Positions 40,573 to 47,085 of a stretch of 64,000 nucleotides of DNA are shown here, piece after piece. Source of the stretch: an uncultured Monoglobus sp. (GTDB lineage: Bacteria > Bacillota > Clostridia > Monoglobales > Monoglobaceae); contig CANQKC010000003.1 in assembly GCA_947624305.1 (NCBI GenBank), positions 56,401 to 120,400 of the forward strand, read 5' to 3'. Position 1 is the first letter of the stretch. Each line of letters starts with the position of its first letter. A program made the translations under genes and the position numbers. Under the pieces are notes generated by a model, which did no database searches, was not told the origin of the DNA, and was given only the letters and a program-made list of their open reading frames with translations.

Positions 40573-41959
40573 GTCGCGCGATATCCTCCTCTCCCGTTCC
40601 CGCGTAGCCCGCGACGAGCGTGTTCGTCGGCTTTTCGGGCGGAGTAAAATAATAGTCGTCAAGGCGGTAGAGCTTAACGCCGCCCTCGGCGGCTTTTTTT
40701 AATATTTCCTCCGCGTCGGGCGACTTTATCAAAAGATGCAGCCCCGCGCGGCTGCCGCTTATCTCGACCTGATAGGGCGACTCCTTAAAGGCCGCGGCCA
40801 GCAGGTCCCTGCGCTTTCTGTACGCGTTTCTGAGGCGGCTCAAATGGCGTGAAAGATAGTCCTCGGAAATGAACCGCGCAAGCGCCCGCTGCTCGAACCT
40901 CGGCACTGTTGAGGAGTAGTCCGAGAACTTCGCGTTAAACAGCCCCAGCAGCTTTTTCGGCAGCACCATGTACGCTATTCTTATCGACGGCGCAAGCACC
41001 CTCGAAAACGTGTTCATGTATATCACGTTCTCGCTGCCGCTTATCCCCTGCACCGCGGTCATAGGCCGTCTTAAAAAATTAAACTCGCCGCTTATGTCGT
41101 CCTCGATTATATAGCGGCCCTCGCGGGCGGCCGCCCAGCGCAGCAGCTCGGCGCGGCGGTCCATCGGCATTATCACCCCGGTCGGGAACTGGTGCGACGG
41201 GGTTATATACACCGTGTCCGCGCCCGATTTTTCGAGCCCGGCGGGCGATATTCCCTTGCCGTCAAGCGGAACATAGCGGACCCTCCGACCGCTGTTTTTT
41301 ATTATCAAGTCGATCTTCTTATAGCCCGGATTTTCTATCGCGAACGTCCTATCGGGCGATGACAGCGAGCACACGAGCATCAGCAGATACTCCATGCCCG
41401 CGCCGACGATTATCTGCGAGGGCGAGCAGCTCACGCCGCGGAACTCCCGCAGATACTTGGCGATTGCCGCCCGAAGCTCGCGGTCGCCGCGGACGTCGCC
41501 CGCGCCCAGAAGCTCCGGCCCGCCGCCGTACATGACCTCTTTCACAAGCTTGATCCACGTCGCGTAGGGGAATGACCCCACGTCCGCGCCGCTCGTTTTG
41601 AAGTCGGCGGCGCTTTTTTCACGCGGCGGCTCCTCCTCGTCTTCCTCCGCCTCTCCGCCCCGGGGCGGCGGCGCGTCTGCGCGGCGCGCGTAAAATCCGC
41701 TTCTCGGCACCGCCTCAAGGTACCCTTCCTGCGCGAGTATCTCGTAGACGGTCCCGACCGTGTTGACGCTGACCCCGAGATGCGCGGCCAGCGCCTTTTT
41801 CGACGGCACGCGCTCGTTTTCCTCAAGTCTGCCGCCGCGTATCTCCTCGGCGATATGCTCGTAAATCTGCTCGTAAAGCGGCTTTTTCGCGCTCGCTTTC
41901 AGTTCGATCGTAAAGTTATACATAAAATCTGACCCCATAAAATATTTGTATTTTGACAC
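40478..41959 (-). CDS. pdxR: PdxR-type MocR/GntR transcriptional regulator with aminotransferase-like domain
   Basis: GntR wHTH (KKALAAHLGVSVNTVGTVYEILAQEG), PLP aminotransferase fold (IIVGAGMEYLLMLV, YIEDDISGEFNF); divergent to pdxST. Confidence 0.85.
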   Translation of the reverse strand: MSKYKYFMGSDFMYNFTIELKASAKKPLYEQIYEHIAEEIRGGRLEENERVPSKKALAAHLGVSVNTVGTVYEILAQEGYLEAVPRSGFYARRADAPPPRGGEAEEDEEEPPREKSAADFKTSGADVGSFPYATWIKLVKEVMYGGGPELLGAGDVRGDRELRAAIAKYLREFRGVSCSPSQIIVGAGMEYLLMLVCSLSSPDRTFAIENPGYKKIDLIIKNSGRRVRYVPLDGKGISPAGLEKSGADTVYITPSHQFPTGVIMPMDRRAELLRWAAAREGRYIIEDDISGEFNFLRRPMTAVQGISGSENVIYMNTFSRVLAPSIRIAYMVLPKKLLGLFNAKFSDYSSTVPRFEQRALARFISEDYLSRHLSRLRNAYRKRRDLLAAAFKESPYQVEISGSRAGLHLLIKSPDAEEILKKAAEGGVKLYRLDDYYFTPPEKPTNTLVAGYAGTGEEDIARLRAALAENSAHTDKTPEFRGFRGQGPLFRHV

Positions 41960-42034
41960 TTTTAATAGTATCAGTTCGTGATATAATTATATCAAAAAAT
42001 AAAATAATGTCAACTCGAAAACGGAGGTAATTTT

Positions 42035-42910
42035 ATGATCAACGAACGATTTGAGCTTAACAAGAACCTGGCGCAGATGCTCAAGGGCGGCGTCATTATG
42101 GACGTGACCACGCCGGAGCAGGCGAAGATCGCCGAGGCCGCAGGAGCCTGCGCGGTAATGGCGCTCGAGCGGATCCCCGCCGACATCAGGGCGGCGGGCG
42201 GAGTCTCGCGCATGAGCGACCCGAAAATGATCAAGGGAATACAGGACGCGGTCTCGATCCCGGTCATGGCAAAGTGCCGCATAGGCCACATCGCCGAGGC
42301 GAGAATTCTTGAGGCGATCGAGATCGACTACATAGACGAGAGCGAGGTCCTCTCGCCCGCCGACGACAAGTACCACATCGACAAAACGGCCTTCAAGGTG
42401 CCGTTCGTGTGCGGAGCGAGAGATCTGGGCGAGGCGCTGAGACGGATAAACGAGGGCGCCGCGATGATACGCACCAAGGGCGAGCCGGGCACCGGAGACG
42501 TGGTACAGGCGGTGCGCCACATGCGGATAATGCAGGCCGAGATACGGCGGCTGGGCTCCTTGAGCCCCGACGAGCTGTTTGACGCGGCGAAGGATCTGGG
42601 CGTTCCGTATGAGCTCGCGCTTTATGTTCACGAGAACAAAAAGCTGCCGGTGGTCAACTTCGCGGCGGGCGGCGTGGCGACTCCAGCAGACGCGGCGCTT
42701 ATGATGATGCTCGGCGCCGAGGGCGTGTTCGTCGGCTCGGGAATATTCAAGTCGGGTGATCCCGAAAAGCGCGCCGCCGCTATTGTCAAGGCGGTGACAA
42801 ACTTTGAGGACGCCGCGGTTCTGGCGGAGCTTTCGGAGGATCTGGGCGAGGCCATGGTCGGCATAAACGCGCAGGAGATCGAGCTCATAATGGAAGAGCG
42901 GGGCAAATAA
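42035..42910 (+). CDS. pdxS: Pyridoxal 5'-phosphate synthase lyase subunit PdxS
   Basis: [58 protein letters not shown]. Confidence 0.97.
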   Translation: MINERFELNKNLAQMLKGGVIMDVTTPEQAKIAEAAGACAVMALERIPADIRAAGGVSRMSDPKMIKGIQDAVSIPVMAKCRIGHIAEARILEAIEIDYIDESEVLSPADDKYHIDKTAFKVPFVCGARDLGEALRRINEGAAMIRTKGEPGTGDVVQAVRHMRIMQAEIRRLGSLSPDELFDAAKDLGVPYELALYVHENKKLPVVNFAAGGVATPADAALMMMLGAEGVFVGSGIFKSGDPEKRAAAIVKAVTNFEDAAVLAELSEDLGEAMVGINAQEIELIMEERGK

Positions 42911-42911
42911 C

Positions 42912-43484
42912 ATGAAAATAGGAATACTGGCGCTTCAGGGGGCCTTTGCCGAGCATGAAAAAATGCTCGGCTCCCTCGGAGCCGAGACGTTTGAGATAAG
43001 ACAAAAGCATGATTTACGCCGCCGGTTTGACGGGCTGATCATTCCGGGCGGCGAAAGCACGGTCCAGGGCAAGCTGCTCGCGGAGCTCGGCATGCTTGAT
43101 GACGTAAAATCCGCGATCGAAAGCGGACTGCCGACCTTCGGGACATGCGCCGGGCTGCTGCTTATGGCCAAAAAGATCGAGAACGACAGCCGCGCATATC
43201 TGAAAACTATGGACATAACCGCGGTGCGCAACGCCTACGGGCGGCAGCTCGGCAGCTTCTCGACTGTGGCCGCGTTCGGGAGCCTCGGAGATATTCCGAT
43301 GACATTCATCCGCGCGCCCTACATAAGCGAGGCGGGCGAGGGCGTTGAGATACTTTCAGAAGTCGGAGGCCGCATCGTCGCCGCGCGCCAGAAAAATATG
43401 CTCGCTGCCGCCTTCCACCCGGAGCTTACCGACAACACAACGGTTCACCGATACTTCATAGACATGGTCAAAAACCCGCGCTGA
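42912..43484 (+). CDS. pdxT: Pyridoxal 5'-phosphate synthase glutaminase subunit PdxT
   Basis: KIGILALQGAFAEHEKML, GLIIPGGESTVQGKL, TFGTCAGLLLMA, AAAFHPELT. Confidence 0.97.
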   Translation: MKIGILALQGAFAEHEKMLGSLGAETFEIRQKHDLRRRFDGLIIPGGESTVQGKLLAELGMLDDVKSAIESGLPTFGTCAGLLLMAKKIENDSRAYLKTMDITAVRNAYGRQLGSFSTVAAFGSLGDIPMTFIRAPYISEAGEGVEILSEVGGRIVAARQKNMLAAAFHPELTDNTTVHRYFIDMVKNPR

Positions 43485-43522
43485 CGCGCGGGTCTTTGCC
43501 GATTGCTCCCAAATATCGTTTT

Positions 43523-43810
43523 TTATTTTTTCGCATTGATCGGAACGATTGAGATAGTGTAACCCAACGGATTTAATACTTTGAATAAGGTGTCGATTTG
43601 CGGGGTCGTTTTCATGCTTTCAAGCCTCGCGATCGCTGGTTGCTTCACTCCGCTGAGCTCGGCAAGCTCTCGCTGTGATAATCCTTTTTGCTCACGGGCT
43701 TCGACCATTTTGCCGATAAGTTCAATTTCAAATTTTATTTTTTCTCTCTCGGCGGGCGATACCCTTTCTTCATCATTCATATATTCGGAAAATGTTTTTA
43801 CCTGTTTCAT
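43523..43810 (-). CDS. HigA-type XRE antitoxin
   Basis: SQRELAELSGVKQPAIARLESMKTTPQIDTLFKVLNPLGYTISIVP; follows a HigB-like fragment on the same strand. Confidence 0.85.
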   Translation of the reverse strand: MKQVKTFSEYMNDEERVSPAEREKIKFEIELIGKMVEAREQKGLSQRELAELSGVKQPAIARLESMKTTPQIDTLFKVLNPLGYTISIVPINAKK

Positions 43811-43824
43811 ATAGCATCATTACT

Positions 43825-43953
43825 TTATGCGAGAATTTTTTCTCTGTTTATTCTGTCTGTTTTACTTGTTTTTGATTTTGCTTTCAGCGCATCAAGAAAA
43901 TCAACGATTTCCGATTTTCCGTTCTTGTCATAGTAAAACTCTACCTCGTACAA
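43825..43953 (-). pseudogene. Truncated HigB/Gp49-like toxin N-terminus
   Basis: My minus-strand translation from TTG: (M)YEVEFYYDKNGKSEIVDFLDALKAKSKTSKTDRINREKILA*; ends just before the antitoxin ATG. Confidence 0.7.
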
Positions 43954-43977
43954 CCTATGCACCTTCTTTCTGTTATA

Positions 43978-43997
43978 TGATAACATATTTGTTATCA
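43978..43997. promoter_or_regulatory. Perfect inverted repeat, candidate antitoxin operator
   Basis: TGATAACAtattTGTTATCA just upstream of the HigB-like fragment. Confidence 0.65.
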
Positions 43998-44028
43998 TTA
44001 GTCAATATGCTTATTAAAAATTTTTAAG

Positions 44029-44068
44029 CAAAAGAGCAGCCTTTCGACTGCTCTCGATTGCGGTGTTC
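44029..44068. repeat. Direct repeat/hairpin copy A
   Basis: aaAGAGCAGcctttcgaCTGCTCTCGATTGCGGTGTT. Confidence 0.75.
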
Positions 44069-44106
44069 AAATTTTTGCTTGTCAAATGAGGATCTGAATT
44101 ATTGTT

Positions 44107-44742
44107 TTATAAGAATTTATCAACGAAGTCCTTTAAGTCAATAAAATCCAATATGAAAACGCAATTATCATATTGTGCGATCTCTGTTTGATGGTCTTTA
44201 TAATAGTTTTTCACTTTTTCTTGTATTCGTCTTGTCGCTTCTAAAAAACCGGGCGAGTTTTTATAGCTTGCTCCATAGTATTTTATCTGTTCGGGCTTAG
44301 TTTTCGCCATCATGTATTTAATTATCTCAAATCTTGAGAATATAATCGAATTATCATGTTCGTTTCGCAGGACACATACACTTAATTTTTCGGGCATGAT
44401 TGTCATATTGGTACAGCCGTTTTCAAAATTTCTTTCATTCTTGATTCCTGTTCCGTCAAACCGTAAATAAACTCCCTCGCCCAAAAAATCAGAGAGATCG
44501 TTCGATTTCAGAACTTTCTTTTTTACGGATTCATCTGCCGCATTCATCTGTTCTTTTCGTATTTTACGAAATACAATATCAAAATCCACATATAGAGCAA
44601 TCGCGCCCTCAAATCCCTCAGAGAAAAATACCTTAATTTTTTCATCTCCGATCAGTTTGCCGTTAGTTTCATTTTTAGGCACCAATCCCTGTGCCGCAAT
44701 AGAACAAAGATTGTTTAACGCTGTCATATGATAATAATACAT
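44107..44742 (-). CDS. Hypothetical protein, possible ADP-ribosyltransferase-like (DarT-like) N-terminus
   Basis: MYYYHMTALNNLCSIAAQGLVPKN resembles the YHxT..NL.sI...GL start of DarT-like folds; no confirming motif recognised. Confidence 0.4.
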   Translation of the reverse strand: MYYYHMTALNNLCSIAAQGLVPKNETNGKLIGDEKIKVFFSEGFEGAIALYVDFDIVFRKIRKEQMNAADESVKKKVLKSNDLSDFLGEGVYLRFDGTGIKNERNFENGCTNMTIMPEKLSVCVLRNEHDNSIIFSRFEIIKYMMAKTKPEQIKYYGASYKNSPGFLEATRRIQEKVKNYYKDHQTEIAQYDNCVFILDFIDLKDFVDKFL

Positions 44743-44840
44743 AATATTACATCCACTCCTTTACGCAAACACCAAGTTAATGTTCTGTTTGATTATGGAA
44801 TAATCATACTATGCTCAATGCAAAAAATCAATACAGCGGA

Positions 44841-44880
44841 ACAAAAGAGCAACCTTGCGATTGCTCTCGATTGCGGCATT
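44841..44880. repeat. Direct repeat/hairpin copy B
   Basis: acaaaAGAGCAAccttgcgaTTGCTCTCGATTGCGGCATT; stem differs from copy A by a compensatory change. Confidence 0.75.
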
Positions 44881-44912
44881 TGGTTTTTATCCGCTCGACA
44901 GACGAGAATTTG

Positions 44913-45611
44913 TTAAATTGAAGCTGCGAAAGCATTTATCAGCTTTTTACTGTCTTCATCAACATCATATGAAAATTCAGGATGCCATTGAACACCCACT
45001 ATAAATTTATGAGACGGCATATATATACTTTCGATTAAGCCGTCTTCCGATATTGCCATCTTCTTAAAAGCAGGCGACAGCTTCCTGATCGCTTGGTGAT
45101 GATAGCTGTTTACTCCCATTTGCTCCTTGCCCAAAATATCATAGAGGGGCGTATCGGTTAGTATTGTAACTTGATGTGCCGTCCTGTTGTACGGCGGCTT
45201 CATATGATGGTTGACGCAACTGTTATTTTCTGTTGCTAAATCTTGGTATAAAGTCCCGCCATAGAGAGAATTCATAAATTGAATACCCCGGCAGATACCT
45301 AACACAGATTTATCCATTTCTACTGCACTCGTTAAGATATATCGCTCCATTTCATCCCGTAATTTGCAGCATGGGCCGCACCACGGTTTGCGCTCGGCAT
45401 GATAAACGGTCGGAGACACATCATGTCCGCCGGTCAGCAAAAATCCGCCGCATATTTCAAGGAAATAATCTAACTCCTTTGTTTTAGAAGTAAGAGGCAG
45501 CATTAATGGTATAGCGTTTTCCGCCTCCAACATTTTCATGTATCCCGGCAGCATCCAGTAGCTCTTTTTTTCATCGTCATAAAGCGGCATGACACCGATT
45601 ACTTTTCTCAT
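44913..45611 (-). CDS. Gamma-glutamyl-gamma-aminobutyrate hydrolase family (class I GATase-like)
   Basis: GFLLTGGHDVSPTVY, KSVLGICRGIQFMNSLYGGTLYQDL, VGVQWHPEF. Confidence 0.92.
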   Translation of the reverse strand: MRKVIGVMPLYDDEKKSYWMLPGYMKMLEAENAIPLMLPLTSKTKELDYFLEICGGFLLTGGHDVSPTVYHAERKPWCGPCCKLRDEMERYILTSAVEMDKSVLGICRGIQFMNSLYGGTLYQDLATENNSCVNHHMKPPYNRTAHQVTILTDTPLYDILGKEQMGVNSYHHQAIRKLSPAFKKMAISEDGLIESIYMPSHKFIVGVQWHPEFSYDVDEDSKKLINAFAASI

Positions 45612-45689
45612 TTTTTTCGCCTCCGTAAATTCCGATTTGTACGCTTCATATTATATCACAACCTACTGTGCTGTTCAATCCGTTTTTTA

Positions 45690-46280
45690 TCATTGTCTGC
45701 GCGGGTAACGGTCTTTGTCGGCCTCGGTGATCTCACGCATAACGCGGCACGGAACGCCGACCGCGATAACGCCCGATGGAATGTCTTTTGTCACCACCGA
45801 GCCCGCGCCGATGACCGAGTTGTCGCCGATCGTAACGCCGCCCAAAATCGTTGAGCCCGCGCCTATCCAGACGTTGCTGCCGACGGTTATCGGAAGGGCG
45901 GCCTCAAGTCCCTCTTTCCTCTGATCGGGGTCGAGGGCGTGCTCCGCCGTTGTGAAGCAGCAGTTGGGCGCGATAAAAACATTATCGCCGAACGTAATCT
46001 TTCCGCCGTCCAAAATCTGGCAGTTGCGATTGGCGAAAAAATTATCCCCGACCGTTGTGTTATATCCGTAATCGCACCAAAACGGCGCGTTCACGACCGG
46101 GCTTTCGCCCGCCTTGCCGAAAATTTGCCGAAGCAGCTTTTCCTGCGCGCCGCGGTCGGACGGGCGGAGCTTGTTAAACTCAAAACATATATCATTGCAG
46201 CGGCTGATGTCAGCCAGAATTTCCTTATCATAATTGGCGTTGTATAAATATCCCAGCGCCGCTTTTTCTTTTTCGGTCAA
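45690..46280 (-). CDS. Maltose/galactoside-type sugar O-acetyltransferase (left-handed beta-helix)
   Basis: FWCDYGYNTTVGDNFFANRNCQILDGGKITFGDNVFIAPNC...IGAGSTILGGVTIGDNSVIGAGSVVTKDIP. Confidence 0.93.
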   Translation of the reverse strand: MTEKEKAALGYLYNANYDKEILADISRCNDICFEFNKLRPSDRGAQEKLLRQIFGKAGESPVVNAPFWCDYGYNTTVGDNFFANRNCQILDGGKITFGDNVFIAPNCCFTTAEHALDPDQRKEGLEAALPITVGSNVWIGAGSTILGGVTIGDNSVIGAGSVVTKDIPSGVIAVGVPCRVMREITEADKDRYPRRQ

Positions 46281-46415
46281 TTTTATCGCCTCCGTATTAT
46301 AGCGATTATACCATAAAAATTATTTTTATTCAATATTTTCCCGGCGCAATTTTTTGTACAATGCCTGTGATATACTTATATCATAAACAAAAAACAATTT
46401 ACGGGAGGAATAAAA

Positions 46416-46646
46416 ATGATAATACTTATCGCGATAATCTATTTCGGTTATCAATTAATTAAAGAGACTAATCAGGATATAGAGATGCGGCAATGGGCGA
46501 TAAGCAAAGGCTATGACTCGTACCCGTCAAACACCGGTCTCAGAGATGTCAGAACCAACAAGCCTTATGTAAGCAAACCGCGGCAAGGGCTAAATTCGCA
46601 CACCTGCACCCTGTCAAACGGTGAAAAAATTACATTTTATAAATAA
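46416..46646 (+). CDS. Small membrane protein
   Basis: 76 aa, N-terminal MIILIAIIYFGYQLI TM; SD GGGAGG upstream. Confidence 0.6.
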   Translation: MIILIAIIYFGYQLIKETNQDIEMRQWAISKGYDSYPSNTGLRDVRTNKPYVSKPRQGLNSHTCTLSNGEKITFYK

Positions 46647-46683
46647 AAATCTCCTATATTAAAATTTTTCTTCTCAAACCGAT

Positions 46684-46714
46684 GCGGGGCCGAGGCAAAA
46701 TGCCTCGGCCCCGC
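46684..46714. terminator. 13-bp perfect GC-rich hairpin downstream of small membrane protein gene
   Basis: GCGGGGCCGAGGC-aaaat-GCCTCGGCCCCGC; lacks T-tract. Confidence 0.5.
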
Positions 46715-46799
46715 GCTGCTATATTCCGAGAAAACATGTACATTTTTTTGTAAACAAAACGTGCTATAATAAAATCACGCAAACGGAACACAGACTATG

Positions 46800-46828
46800 T
46801 TGACACTCAGACGCGATTATGATATAAT
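46800..46828 (+). promoter_or_regulatory. Consensus sigma70/sigmaA promoter for the crRNA-like small RNA
   Basis: TTGACA (46800-46805) - N17 - TATAAT (46823-46828); predicted TSS about 46835. Confidence 0.8.
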
Positions 46829-46834
46829 ATAACC

Positions 46835-46938
46835 GATCCCGAAAAGGATCACCGCGCCTTAAAAAGCGCGTGAGTAGAAATTTTTAAAATTATTATATTG
46901 TTGTCGCGTCCCCATAAAGGGACGCGTGAGTTTTTATA
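46835..46938 (+). ncRNA. Putative crRNA-like small RNA: degenerate repeat 1 (46850-46881), 21-nt pseudo-spacer (46882-46902), degenerate repeat 2/terminator (46903-46938)
   Basis: GCGCGTGAGTAGAAAT vs array repeat 3' half GCGTGTGAGTTGAAAT (14/16); GTC-GCGTCCC-cataaa-GGGACGC-GTGAGTTTTTAT keeps the GTC-stem-loop-stem-GTGAGT architecture of the array repeat. Confidence 0.65.
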
Positions 46939-47008
46939 TCATGTGTTAGTCGATACAAATAAACATCAAAATACCTTTAAAAACATAAAAATAAATTTTA
47001 AAAAAGAC

Positions 47009-47038
47009 TTGACATTATATTATCAGATATGATATTAT
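47009..47038 (+). promoter_or_regulatory. Predicted cas operon promoter
   Basis: TTGACA (47009-47014) - N18 - TATTAT (47033-47038). Confidence 0.7.
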
Positions 47039-47040
47039 CA

Positions 47041-47069
47041 TTTTACAATTTTATATATTAATTGTAAAA
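47041..47069. promoter_or_regulatory. Perfect 9-bp inverted repeat over the predicted cas TSS/5'UTR
   Basis: TTTTACAAT-tttatatatta-ATTGTAAAA, just before RBS AGAGGTGAG. Confidence 0.7.
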
Positions 47070-47085
47070 GAGGTGAGATTAAATA

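Noticed and set aside
41941-42034. PdxR operator repeats between pdxR and pdxS
   Set aside because: PdxR-dependent control is likely, but I could not identify a clear direct-repeat operator by eye; -35/-10 spacing is also non-consensus.
46741-46800. Pseudo-spacer target in the first upstream -10 region (TATAAT 46765)
   Set aside because: Only about 5 nt of seed identity on either strand; not better than chance in AT-rich DNA.
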